A DNA stretch of 64,000 nucleotides from Longimicrobium sp. (lineage in GTDB: Bacteria > Gemmatimonadota > Gemmatimonadetes > Longimicrobiales > Longimicrobiaceae): positions 30,762-94,761 of the forward strand of contig DASVWD010000223.1 in assembly GCA_036389795.1 (NCBI GenBank), read 5' to 3'. The notes beneath the pieces are model-generated. The model searched no databases. It saw only the letters and a list, made by a program, of their open reading frames with translations, and was not told where the DNA came from. A program made the position numbers and the translations under genes. Shown here piece by piece: positions 34,616-43,721 of this stretch (positions within the stretch are counted from its first letter, which is position 1; the number at the start of each line of letters is the position of its first letter).

Positions 34616-36835
34616 ATGCCCAACCACCCGAAGCTGTGCCGCGTGTCTGTCTGCATGCTACTCGCGACAATCGCCGGCTGCGGTCCGGCGAGTGAAATTG
34701 TCGACCCTGTCGAGGACGGACTGGATGCCTTTCCTAGATGGGAGGTCAATCGCATACCCGCCGCGGGGGGCCATACGATCTTCGATCTCTGGTTCCGCGA
34801 CGATGGCGCAGAGGGCTGGGCCGTCGGGGATCGCGGCCTCATCCTTCACTATGTCGAGGGAAACTGGCATCGGGATGCGCCGACAGGCGGGCCAGCCGCG
34901 GATTGGCGCAGCATTGCCTTCGATGCAGAGGCGACGCAAGGGATCGTAGTCGGGAGTGGTGGGCAGATACTCCAGTATCGTGCGGCGTCGCACTCGTGGA
35001 CGCGGTACCCCGAATCACCTACCTCGAGCGACCTCTACTCGGTGTGGTTGGATCGTTTCGGCCATGAGGGCTACGCCGTCGGACGTGCAGGCGTCGTACT
35101 CGGCCTGACTGGAGAGCACTGGCGGATGATTACACCTTCCAGGCCGGCGACGGTCGACTTGCTCGATGTGGCTTCGGACGGCCGAGATATTTGGGTGCGC
35201 GACACCACGACTACGGTGACCAGCTTCCGGATCGATCGTGGTGAGCTGGTCTGGAAGGGTATCATTCCGCGATTTGAAGCAACGGATCTTTGGTCGCAGT
35301 TCGACCGGCTTTGGGTTGCTGGGCTCCAGTACCCTCCCCCGCGGAACGGAGAGAGGCGCCCGCCGCCAGTTGAACACAGGTTTTCAGTCCGTGCTATCGC
35401 CGGTGAGCCACCTCTCTACCTCACAGGTGTTCCGATGCCGGGGCGGGCTGGCTGGGTCGCGCCCAACGGTCGACGTGCCCTGATTGCTGGGCGTGACATC
35501 GATGCCGCCACGAACAAGCTGATTTTTCGTTGGGCTTACGTGACGCAGAGCGGAGCATACGTCAACGATATGCCTGATACGGCAATTCTTGCGATGTGGG
35601 TCAATCGTGAAGGAACGGAGGGCTGGGTCGCCGGAGGGCATGGGCTCATCGCAAGACTAAGGTGGCGCCCTCTAGAGGTAAGGGCAATCCGTGCCCGCGC
35701 AGGCTCGCTCGAGAGGCTGAACGGCAAGTACCGGATTGAACTGGATCTTGGAGAAGCAGTGCCGCAGCCACGTCTTGTGAGCGTTCAACTCGTCCACGAT
35801 GACTCCCGCTTTCCGCTTGATTCGACCGACTACACTGCGACGACGAACGATGGTGCGATACATCTCAGTCTCACCGAAGAGGGAACTCGCAAAGCATCCC
35901 TCTACAAGGGGCGAAGCGTCAGGTTTCGCTTCACTCTGGCGTACTCCATTTCCTCGCCGAGTTACTTGGTTTCGTACCAGACCCAACGGTTCACTGTCGA
36001 AGAAGGAGACTGGTGGGCGCGCCTCCCCACATGGGCACGGTGGGGCATCGGCCTCCTGCTCTACCTGCTGGCAACGGTCATCGCGACCGTTCTGGCTACC
36101 CGCGTTATTTGGTTGCGGAGACTTATTTTCAGTGTGACAGGGCGGGAACTGCTCGGACATCAGTTCGGGAAAATTCTTTTCCCGCTGAGCGATTTGCTCG
36201 TTCTGCATTGGACGTGGCTGCGGATGAGGCTACTCGACGATTATGTGGCGAAGCTGCCGGATGAGCTGGAAGTAGATGGACTAGCACCAGAGTGGAGCGG
36301 TGCGCCGGAGCTACGCGCTGAGAAGTGCGGATGGCTTGCTGACGCCGTGTTGAAGCGGCCCAGGCAGGAAGCCTGGAAGCTGGTCTTCGAAGAAATGAGC
36401 AGGACCAGCAACCGAAGGGTTCTCTGGATTCAAGCTCCTTCGGAAGGGTCGGGCGAAATCCTCGAGCGATGGACCCTGCAGGCACTCGCGCAACACCAGA
36501 TTCCATTTCTCGCGCGAGTGGACGCTCCGCGAGCAATCACCGACCAGATCCGTGCTGCGTGGGATGCCATCGGCGACATCCCGCGAGAGGCTCCCGCAAT
36601 GTACAAGGTCGGACGATTCGTATTCTTCCTCGATTTGACGAGAGGAGAAGTTAACGAGCCCGAGCTTCGGGAGTTCGTACAGATGGTTACTCCCAAGAGC
36701 CTTGTGGTGATCTACGGTAGGCCGGAGCCGTTCGTCTGGGACACCAAGCTGTGCCATCTGAAGATTATGGTCTCGCCGGCCGCAGAGCGTGAGGCGGCTT
36801 CAGCTGCCGAAGAAGTCCTGCAGCCTGGGCGCTAA
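34616..36835 (+). CDS. Propeller-TM-cytosolic sensor protein
   Basis: About 739 residues. A signal peptide with lipobox-like 'LLATIAGC' leads into a periplasmic propeller of HCF136/YCF48-style repeats: 'EGWAVGDRGLILHYVEGNW', 'QGIVVGSGGQILQY', 'EGYAVGRAGVVLGLTGEHW', 'EGWVAGGHGLIARL'. An Ig-like strand region follows, then one or two membrane helices ('WARWGIGLLLYLLATVIATVLA') and a cytosolic domain of about 230 residues with alternating strands ('RVLWIQAPSEGSGEILERW', 'VGRFVFFLDLTRGE', 'SLVVIYG'). That domain has the layout of a degraded P-loop NTPase without a clear Walker A. The likely role is an envelope sensor or receptor for the peptide upstream. Confidence 0.6.
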   Translation: MPNHPKLCRVSVCMLLATIAGCGPASEIVDPVEDGLDAFPRWEVNRIPAAGGHTIFDLWFRDDGAEGWAVGDRGLILHYVEGNWHRDAPTGGPAADWRSIAFDAEATQGIVVGSGGQILQYRAASHSWTRYPESPTSSDLYSVWLDRFGHEGYAVGRAGVVLGLTGEHWRMITPSRPATVDLLDVASDGRDIWVRDTTTTVTSFRIDRGELVWKGIIPRFEATDLWSQFDRLWVAGLQYPPPRNGERRPPPVEHRFSVRAIAGEPPLYLTGVPMPGRAGWVAPNGRRALIAGRDIDAATNKLIFRWAYVTQSGAYVNDMPDTAILAMWVNREGTEGWVAGGHGLIARLRWRPLEVRAIRARAGSLERLNGKYRIELDLGEAVPQPRLVSVQLVHDDSRFPLDSTDYTATTNDGAIHLSLTEEGTRKASLYKGRSVRFRFTLAYSISSPSYLVSYQTQRFTVEEGDWWARLPTWARWGIGLLLYLLATVIATVLATRVIWLRRLIFSVTGRELLGHQFGKILFPLSDLLVLHWTWLRMRLLDDYVAKLPDELEVDGLAPEWSGAPELRAEKCGWLADAVLKRPRQEAWKLVFEEMSRTSNRRVLWIQAPSEGSGEILERWTLQALAQHQIPFLARVDAPRAITDQIRAAWDAIGDIPREAPAMYKVGRFVFFLDLTRGEVNEPELREFVQMVTPKSLVVIYGRPEPFVWDTKLCHLKIMVSPAAEREAASAAEEVLQPGR

Positions 36836-37146
36836 GTTCCTGGAGGCGTATTTGGGATGTGCGGGACTTGTGCTCTAATCTTACCGGCTCGTAGAAACAC
36901 AAAGGGTGGAATCTCCTGGGAATCGGCAGAAAGCAATGGTTGAGAATCCATCCCCTTGCCGTCTCGCGCACGGCACCTATGCGTGCTGTACGTCCTGCGG
37001 CACCGGCACGAGCGCGGGAGACGGGATCTCGCTCACCTTCACTGACGTCGGAATGACCTTCATAACCTGCATTACTGACGGCGCAGCTCCTACACGACAA
37101 AAGGGTCGGCGCCCGCGCGCCGACCCCCCTTCTGTTCGTGTATCGC
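36836..37146. other. Junction region between cargo slot 1 and the lipoprotein remnant
   Basis: About 310 bases without a clear gene. A short frame from 36936 ('MVENPSPCRLAHGTYACC') encodes a Cys-containing peptide, but it lacks a signal peptide and a good ribosome site. The terminator at 37103-37126 lies here. Confidence 0.35.
37103..37126 (-). terminator. Terminator for the lipoprotein remnant
   Basis: A perfect 9-bp stem (GGGTCGGCG / CGCCGACCC) followed on the minus strand by TTTTGT, just past the stop of the truncated lipoprotein gene. Confidence 0.75.
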
Positions 37147-37404
37147 CTAATAGCGTATGCGTGCGGCGACCGGCTGCGGCGACGCTCGGGGCACCATCCT
37201 GACGCGGGAAGCGTGGTCTGGGTGTTGGGCCTTCCACTCTACCAGCCACGTGTGGAGCTCGGCAAGCACGGAATCAGGCGGTACGCCGCCCTGGTCAACC
37301 GCCGTGATGTAGCGACCCATCTTCGCGTTCACCTCGGGATCGGAGATCAGGTTCTCCGTATACAGGAGCTGTCCCGAGGGGGAAGAGCAGGGCCGCAGCA
37401 TCGC
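37147..37404 (-). pseudogene. Truncated 3' copy of the pilus-operon lipoprotein gene
   Basis: 84 codons. The sequence 'GQLLYTENLISDPEVNAK' through 'LHTWLVEWKAQHPDH' is clearly homologous to the lipoprotein at 44498-44992 ('GQLLYAENLISDPEVNAK', 'LHTWLVEWAARHPDR'). The 5' part, with signal peptide and lipobox, is missing. It is replaced by the duplicated promoter piece at 37405, which is in a different reading frame, so no proper start exists. This marks the downstream edge of cargo slot 1. Confidence 0.85.
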
Positions 37405-37525
37405 GCATGCTGAGGTTCATGCGGGAAGCGGAAGGCACGGCGTCGGGCGGTCGCGGGTCGCATCGAGGCGCGCCGCAGCGTGCCGCTCACGAGGCAGATA
37501 CCGTGACCTTCCGCGAACGGTTCTG
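37405..37525. repeat. 121-bp direct repeat, copy B (displaced)
   Basis: A second copy of 31578-31698 in the same orientation, here fused to the lipoprotein remnant on its left. It includes the first codons of the RHH-like gene and a complete 27-bp element (37497-37523). It marks the upstream edge of cargo slot 2. Confidence 0.9.
37497..37523 (-). promoter_or_regulatory. Conserved 27-bp transfer element, copy 3 (displaced)
   Basis: Identical to the copy at 31670-31696 across the whole 27 bases. It now drives only a five-codon start fused to a pseudogene, so it would produce no useful product, but it could titrate a regulator. Confidence 0.6.
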
Positions 37526-37865
37526 AATGGGGATTCGTCGGAGTGGCGCGGAAAAAAAGCTCCGGTTGCACGCGAATGCCTGTCCGCGACGCCTCCCGGC
37601 GCCGTTTGGCCACGCCGCGTTCCGGGTTGGTGCTGGCAACACCTGACCGTGCGAGAGATCATCGCCCGCTCGCTGGGGCGATCGTGCCAGGTAGCCGTGA
37701 GCGCTCGTCAGGCGCGAGAGCCCTGAGCACGCAACGTGTACAAAGTGTTGATTGTGGATCTCACCCACGCCCTACATTTTTTGTACTAGTCGGATTGTTG
37801 CTCCTGCGGTGTCTCCGTTCTCGCCAGATCGCGCCCTGTCCATTCCTGAACTGAACTTTCTCCGT
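37526..37865. other. 5' flank of cargo slot 2
   Basis: About 340 bases upstream of the first slot-2 gene, AT-richer than the backbone. A possible promoter is TTGATT near 37747 with TACATT about 20 bases on, followed by a T-run. No gene seen. Confidence 0.35.
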
Positions 37866-38372
37866 ATGAATCTCACTCGTCGTGTGCTTGTCGCACTCGC
37901 GCTGTTGCTAACGTCCGTTGGCGCGGTGTCGGCTCAAGCGGCCACCTTCCGTGATTTGCGCTGGGACTTCACCGACGAGCAGGCGGCTGCGTACCTGGCC
38001 TCGCTCGGGTACGTCCGCGCTCCAGGCGGGCCCACCCCGCCTGCGGGGATCCCTGTCGACATCCGCGCCTTCCATCATGCTGGCAACTCACCGCAGGCTC
38101 GCCAGGCGGTTCTGTACCAGCTGCGTAGCGGCAGGCTCTCGTCCGTGCACTACACGCTGCGGGCTCCATCAGCAGCCGTCGAGGCCGCAAAGCGCGCGCT
38201 GGAGGCGGAACTGGACCGCCGGTTCGGCGGGCACCGGCCGCACCCCGTGACGCCCGGCGTGCTGCTCTGGAACACCGGGAGCAACGTCGTCACGCTGCGG
38301 ACGGAGGCCGTCCGGGGCGAGGCGGTGCTGCACGTGGTCTACCATGCGCCGGGTTCGCGCGAGGCTGCCTGA
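37866..38372 (+). CDS. Secreted hypothetical protein preceding the RHS gene
   Basis: 168 residues with a clear signal peptide ('VLVALALLLTSVGAVSAQA'). The mature part contains 'TFRDLRWDFTDEQAAAYLAS', two or three short strands and a helix 'AVEAAKRALEAELDRRFG'. I do not recognise a family. Its 3' end overlaps the longest RHS frame but not the RHS start I chose (58 bases further on). As an exported partner in front of a secreted RHS protein it may be a chaperone or anchor. Confidence 0.7.
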   Translation: MNLTRRVLVALALLLTSVGAVSAQAATFRDLRWDFTDEQAAAYLASLGYVRAPGGPTPPAGIPVDIRAFHHAGNSPQARQAVLYQLRSGRLSSVHYTLRAPSAAVEAAKRALEAELDRRFGGHRPHPVTPGVLLWNTGSNVVTLRTEAVRGEAVLHVVYHAPGSREAA

Positions 38373-38430
38373 AGCGCCACTTACGCAGGGTCGTCCCAAC
38401 AATCCGTCCCTCCCCTTCACGCACGATCCC

Positions 38431-41400
38431 ATGAGATTGACCTTCCCGAGGGTGCCGGCCCGGTGGTGCATCGCCACCGCGATCTGCTGCATAGCGGCCG
38501 TCCCGCTCGCGGCGCAGACGCCGCCGCTGCCGTCCGAAGTGGCAGCGGCGCACACGCACCGCGACGTGGTGCGGGCGCTCTACGAGAGGGTGCTGGAGCG
38601 CACGCCTGGCGACGACGAGGTGCTGGCCTGGACGCCATACCTGGCAGCCGGGTACACCCCGCGGCACCTGGCCCAGTATATCGCGGACTCGCAGGAGTAC
38701 CGCGACCGCTTCATCACCCCGGAGAATGACAGCCGCACCGTCGCCACACTGTTGTACCGACACATCCTGGCGCGCGAGCCCGATGCCGGGGGCCGGGCAT
38801 TCTGGGCCGCGCACGGCGAGACGTACGGGTGGAGCTCGGTCATCCAGCTGCTCGTCTGGAGCGAGGAGTTCCGCCTGCTGTTCAGCGATTTCGGCGTGCC
38901 CGGCCGGCCTGTGACGGTGTGGGACGGCCGTGCCGCGCTGATGCTGGAGCCGAGCTCGGGGAGCCCGACGACGGAGCGTGACCTGTGCCTGGCTGTCGGT
39001 GCGGGCGCCGGGGCGGCGGCTGAGTGCGGGGACCTGCGGCTGGCGCACGCGCTCCCGGCGGTGCGCGCGCTGGGGAAGACGCACGCGCCCGTACTGCTGT
39101 ACAACAGCGAGCACTCGGGCGAGCGTTTCCCGCTGCTCGCCGCTCGGGTGACACCGCCGCCGTCGATGGGCGTGCTCGAGCGCGTGGAGGTGGTGCTGTG
39201 GCTCCAGGACGGCAATGGCTGGCACCCGCGCGGGCGGCGGATCTGGGAGGGGGCCGCGCTGGCGGCCTGGACCCCGGGACAGCCGAGACGGGTGGCCTTC
39301 CGCCTGCCGTACGCCGGGCCCACGGGCCTATACAAGTACCGCGTTGAGGCGATCTTCCACGCGGGCGGCAATGCCTGGGGGACCGACCAGCTCGGCCAGA
39401 CGGCGGTGGTGAACCGCCTGGACAGCCCCTTCGGGCGAGGGTGGTGGGTAGCCGGGCTGGAGAGGCTCGTCGCCCTCGGCGACCACCTGTACTGGATCGG
39501 CGGCGACGGAAGCACGAAGCTCTACCGGCCGGCCGGCGGCGTGCCGGGCGTGTGGGTGGGCCCCACCGTGGACCGGCCCGACACCATCGTGGGCGTGACC
39601 GCCTCAATCTACTCGGGCGCCGCCTACGAGCGGCGGCTGCCGGGGCGTACGCGCGTCTACTTCGATGTGAGCGGACGGCACATCGCCACGGTGAACCGCC
39701 TCGACCAGCACACGCGCTTCACCTATAACGGAGCCGGACGGCTCGAGACCATCGAGGTCCCGCTGCGGCCGGGCGGAAGCGGGGAGCACTGGATCGCCTA
39801 CCGCTTCCACTACACGGCGGGCGGGCGCCTCGACCACGTGACCGCGCCGGACCACTTCGACCACGGGGCACGACAGGTCGCGGTGCTGGGCGACCCCGCA
39901 GATCCCGGCCGCATCAGCGGCTTCGTGGACCCGGACGGGAGCCAGGTCCGCTTCGAGTACGACGGCGCCGGGCGGATCGCAGCCCGGGTGGACCGGCGCG
40001 GCACGCGCACGGTTTTCAGCTACGATGCAGGAGGCAAGCTGAGCTTGGCGCACGTGCTGATGCGGGGGACGGGCGACGACATTGTCACGCGCTTCACCGC
40101 GGCCGAGAGCCGGGGGCTGGCGCCGAGCGACACCGTCGGCCAGCCGGTGCCCGTGGCCGAAGCCTTCACGCTGATCGACGGGCCGCGCGGAGACGTGGCA
40201 GACCACACGCGGCTCTGGCTCGACCGCTGGGGTGGGCCCTGGCTGGTGCAGAACGCGTTGGGGTACGTGAGCAGCCTCACGCGCGGCGACTGGCGCTTCC
40301 CGGCGCTGGTGACGCAGACGAAGGCGCCGAACGGGCTGCTGACGAGGGCCTGGTACAACGCCCGCGGCATGCCGGACTCCGTGACGGTGGTGAGACCCCT
40401 GGACACCAGCGAGAACGCCACCACGCGCTACGCCTACGAGAATCCCCACTGGCCCGACTTCGCCACCCGGATCACTCTGCCGCAGGGCGAGGTTGCGCAG
40501 ATGGGCTACGACTCGGCCAGCGGCAACCGCGTCTGGCAGCAGGACATTCGCGGAGAAAGCTCGCGCGTCGTCTTCGGCTACCATCACTGGACCGGCCCGC
40601 ACGCTGGGCTGCTCCATACGGTGACGACGCCCGCCACGCCCGATCATGGACCGGCGACGGAGGCGTACGAGTACGACGGCGCCGGGAACCTCTTCCTCAG
40701 CATCGGCCCGCTCGCCGACAGCACCACCTACCACAACGATGCCCTGGGCCGGACGGTGCGGGTGGTTTTCCCGCGGCCCGGGGAGATGCAGAATCCAGCC
40801 GACAGCGCATTCCAGGTCACGCTCTACGACGAGATGGACCGGGTGAAGCGGACCGAAAGCGTCGGCCCGGCGATGCGGCTTCCCCGCGACTCGCCCGACA
40901 CCCTGCGCCTGACGCCCGGCCGCCAGTCGCCGGCCGAGCGGGTTCTGGTGGAGAACTTCTACGACGCCGCCGGACAGCTCGACAGCGTGGCGCGCTGGTC
41001 GGTTCCCGACCCGAATGAAATCGGGGTGATGACCACCCGCTGGCGCTACGACGCGGCCGGGCGCACCGTGGCCGAGATCGGCGAGGTCAGCGCCGACACC
41101 GCCTGGGAGGTGGTCTGCGGCGACCCCGGCAACCTGGGCTCGTGCCACCGGGTGCCCAGCGTGGCGCTCACGGAGGTTGGAGACAGCACGGTCTACGACC
41201 CCGCCGGCAACGCGGTGGCGGTCCACACGCGCCGGGGCCACACCATCACCAGCGAGTTCGACGCGCTCAACCGGCTGCGGCGGCGCATCGTCCCGCCGGT
41301 CGCCTATTCACGCGACACGCTTTCGGTGGTCGGCACCACATGGATATACCCGTACTTCCAGCAGCTCGCCGACGGGACCTTCCTCGGGACACCGAACCCC

Positions 41401-43701
41401 GGCTTCGGCGGGGTGACAATTCCCGGCGACGTGGCGGAGTTCGAGTACGACACCGCGGGGAACATAGTCCGGGCCGACAATGGCGACGCCCGAGTGCGCC
41501 GCCAGTACTACCCGAACGGGCTGCTGCGCTCGGAGACGCAGCAGCTGCGCGCCTATGCGGGCGGCGACTTCTCCGCGCACACGTACACGCTGGGATACGA
41601 GTACGACCTGAACGGCCGGCGCACGGCGGTGATCCACCCGGCGCAGCTCGCGCCGGCGGGCGGGACCGGCCGGACCGAGTACCACCACGCGCTGCACGCT
41701 GCGCTCGACACGGTTCGCGACGTGATGGGCGGGCGCTTCGTCTACCGCTGGAACCCCGACGGGAGCCTGGCCTCGCGGATCAGCGCCACGGAGCAGACGT
41801 TCACCTACGACCTGGGCGGGCGGCTCGCACACCGGGTGGAGATGCGCGGCACCACGCCGGTGCACGACGAGACCTACGCGTACGACCTCCGCGGCAAGAC
41901 CCTCTCGGTGGTGGCTGCCCCTGAGCGGCAGCGCATCCTGAACCGCTACACGGGGCTCGGAGCCCTCACCTACAGCTACACGCGCGACCAGGAGAGAGAG
42001 CTGCGGACGGCGGAGGAGTACGTGCTGGACGCCCTGGCCAACCAGCAACTCCGCCTCCAGGACAGCCAGCCCCTCACGGACCTGCAAAACAACGGCGCCC
42101 GGGACGGCGAGAGCTACTTCTACCAGCGGGGGACCGGGCGTTTGGCGCTGCGCGTGGCGGGGGACCTGAGCAGCCGGCCCACCGGATACGACGCGGCCGG
42201 CAACCAGCAGACCTCGGTGACCAAGCGGCCGATCCGCACGAAATACGACGAGGACCAGGGGGGAATCACGCTGTTTGCGGCGTCCCACTCGTACTACGAT
42301 GCCGAGCAGCGGCTGCGGGTGCACGACCGCAGAGCGTGCCTCCTGATGCCAGCCGGCGGCTGCTACGCAGACGGCGAGATGCCGCCGGTGTCGGAGCGCT
42401 CGGCATTCGAGGAGTACCGCTACGACGCGCTCGGGCGGCGGGTGCTGACGCGGGCACGCCAGGAGGTGTACTGCCACGATGAAGGCGGCCCCCTGCTGCC
42501 GGACTGCATCCGCTCGGTGGTGCGCACCGTGTGGGACGGCGACCAGATCCTGTACGAGGTCAGCGCCCCAGGCGGCAGCGGCGTAGACCCGCAGGACATG
42601 GAGCGCGACGTGGGGCACCGGGTGTCGGCAATCAGCCGCTACTTCGGCTACGGGCGGGTGGCGTACGCGCACGGGCTGGGGATTGACGATCCGCTATCGG
42701 TGATACGGGTGGAGTATAGCGACTCGATCCCGTGGCCGGTGCGCATCGTACCAAGCTCCAACTGGGCCGGGCGCTACGACGGAGGTTCCGGCGGCGAGTG
42801 CATCACGGTCGGGCCGGCAGGGAGGCAGATACGGCCGGTTGTGTGGTCGCCGGGTGAGCGGGAGGGGGTGATCTCGCCGGGGTGGGGGGAGGAAGGCGAG
42901 CAGATGGTGCACTGCACCGAGATCGACTGGCCGGCGCTGGGGATGTGGATGAACCTGGACTACAAGCCCAGCAATTTCCACGGCCGGCACTCGTGGATGG
43001 GTAGCCTCCTCCAGCACGGCCGTGACCCGAGCGGACAGTACTACCGCCGCAACCGCTTCTACGACGCGAGCACAGGGCGCTTCACTCAGGAGGACCCGAT
43101 CGGGCTCTCGGGCGGGCTCAACCTCTATGGGTTTGCTGACGGGGACCCGGTCTCATACAGTGATCCCTATGGACTCTGCCCCGAGCCTGGAGAGCTCTCC
43201 GGTGTGCAGGATTTCCTCTGTCAGACGATAGAGGCGCTCACGACCGCAGGCGGTGCTCATATCGGCGCGAATCTGGCCTCTGGTCCAGCCCTTGCCCAGA
43301 CCGCTGGTTCAGAGGGTGTGCTCGCACCCGCAGCCGCGGCTCAGGTTGTGGCTGGCGGAGCAACCGGAGCGATGACGGGGAAACTGGTTGGTGAAGCGAT
43401 CACGAACGTTCTATTTTCACGCAGTTCCACGAGCGGCAACAATGCAGCAGCTCAGCGCGGCCGGGAAGCACACCGTCAGTACTCAGAGCGGATGCAGGCC
43501 GGAGGGTACCAGACCAATCGGCGGATCCCGGGAACGCGGCTTCTTCCCGATGCACTGGATCGGGCGCGTGGCATCATTCGCGAGCTGAAGCCCAACACAC
43601 CCCGCGCGATTGCACGAGGAAGAAGGCAACTGCAGCGATATGTTGAGGCCGCTGAACGGGCTTTTAAGAAGCCCTTCGAGGGACACCTGGACACGTACTG
43701 A
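38431..43701 (+). CDS. Secreted DUF4214-RHS repeat protein with PD-(D/E)xK-like toxin tip
   Basis: 1756 residues. A signal peptide ('CIATAICCIAAVPLAAQ') is followed by two DUF4214-type units (about residues 38-145: 'VVRALYERVLERTPGDDEVL', 'VATLLYRHILAREPDAGGRA'), a strand-rich domain and YD/RHS repeats (about 370-1480: 'EYDGAGRI', 'YDAAGQLDSVARW', 'RYDALGRRVL'). The RHS core lies at about 1537 ('NRFYDASTGRFTQEDPIG', 'NLYGFADGDPVSYSDPYG'). After it a variable tip begins with a Gly/Ala helix and ends in 'GREAHRQYSERMQAGGYQ', 'RLLPDALDRARGIIRELKP', 'RGRRQLQRYVEAAE'. PDALD and ELK fit a restriction-type nuclease. Export by Sec together with DUF4214 is unlike T6SS-loaded RHS toxins. Confidence 0.85.
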   Translation: MRLTFPRVPARWCIATAICCIAAVPLAAQTPPLPSEVAAAHTHRDVVRALYERVLERTPGDDEVLAWTPYLAAGYTPRHLAQYIADSQEYRDRFITPENDSRTVATLLYRHILAREPDAGGRAFWAAHGETYGWSSVIQLLVWSEEFRLLFSDFGVPGRPVTVWDGRAALMLEPSSGSPTTERDLCLAVGAGAGAAAECGDLRLAHALPAVRALGKTHAPVLLYNSEHSGERFPLLAARVTPPPSMGVLERVEVVLWLQDGNGWHPRGRRIWEGAALAAWTPGQPRRVAFRLPYAGPTGLYKYRVEAIFHAGGNAWGTDQLGQTAVVNRLDSPFGRGWWVAGLERLVALGDHLYWIGGDGSTKLYRPAGGVPGVWVGPTVDRPDTIVGVTASIYSGAAYERRLPGRTRVYFDVSGRHIATVNRLDQHTRFTYNGAGRLETIEVPLRPGGSGEHWIAYRFHYTAGGRLDHVTAPDHFDHGARQVAVLGDPADPGRISGFVDPDGSQVRFEYDGAGRIAARVDRRGTRTVFSYDAGGKLSLAHVLMRGTGDDIVTRFTAAESRGLAPSDTVGQPVPVAEAFTLIDGPRGDVADHTRLWLDRWGGPWLVQNALGYVSSLTRGDWRFPALVTQTKAPNGLLTRAWYNARGMPDSVTVVRPLDTSENATTRYAYENPHWPDFATRITLPQGEVAQMGYDSASGNRVWQQDIRGESSRVVFGYHHWTGPHAGLLHTVTTPATPDHGPATEAYEYDGAGNLFLSIGPLADSTTYHNDALGRTVRVVFPRPGEMQNPADSAFQVTLYDEMDRVKRTESVGPAMRLPRDSPDTLRLTPGRQSPAERVLVENFYDAAGQLDSVARWSVPDPNEIGVMTTRWRYDAAGRTVAEIGEVSADTAWEVVCGDPGNLGSCHRVPSVALTEVGDSTVYDPAGNAVAVHTRRGHTITSEFDALNRLRRRIVPPVAYSRDTLSVVGTTWIYPYFQQLADGTFLGTPNPGFGGVTIPGDVAEFEYDTAGNIVRADNGDARVRRQYYPNGLLRSETQQLRAYAGGDFSAHTYTLGYEYDLNGRRTAVIHPAQLAPAGGTGRTEYHHALHAALDTVRDVMGGRFVYRWNPDGSLASRISATEQTFTYDLGGRLAHRVEMRGTTPVHDETYAYDLRGKTLSVVAAPERQRILNRYTGLGALTYSYTRDQERELRTAEEYVLDALANQQLRLQDSQPLTDLQNNGARDGESYFYQRGTGRLALRVAGDLSSRPTGYDAAGNQQTSVTKRPIRTKYDEDQGGITLFAASHSYYDAEQRLRVHDRRACLLMPAGGCYADGEMPPVSERSAFEEYRYDALGRRVLTRARQEVYCHDEGGPLLPDCIRSVVRTVWDGDQILYEVSAPGGSGVDPQDMERDVGHRVSAISRYFGYGRVAYAHGLGIDDPLSVIRVEYSDSIPWPVRIVPSSNWAGRYDGGSGGECITVGPAGRQIRPVVWSPGEREGVISPGWGEEGEQMVHCTEIDWPALGMWMNLDYKPSNFHGRHSWMGSLLQHGRDPSGQYYRRNRFYDASTGRFTQEDPIGLSGGLNLYGFADGDPVSYSDPYGLCPEPGELSGVQDFLCQTIEALTTAGGAHIGANLASGPALAQTAGSEGVLAPAAAAQVVAGGATGAMTGKLVGEAITNVLFSRSSTSGNNAAAQRGREAHRQYSERMQAGGYQTNRRIPGTRLLPDALDRARGIIRELKPNTPRAIARGRRQLQRYVEAAERAFKKPFEGHLDTY

Positions 43702-43721
43702 TCTACGGGCGGGCACGGCGC

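Noticed and set aside
36936..37202. Short Cys-containing frame ('MVENPSPCRLAHGTYACC')
   Set aside because: No signal peptide, no ribosome site, and it runs through a terminator. It could be a small peptide but cannot be supported.
39604..41241. Long minus frame over the RHS gene
   Set aside because: Antisense to clear YD repeats; no start signal or domain.
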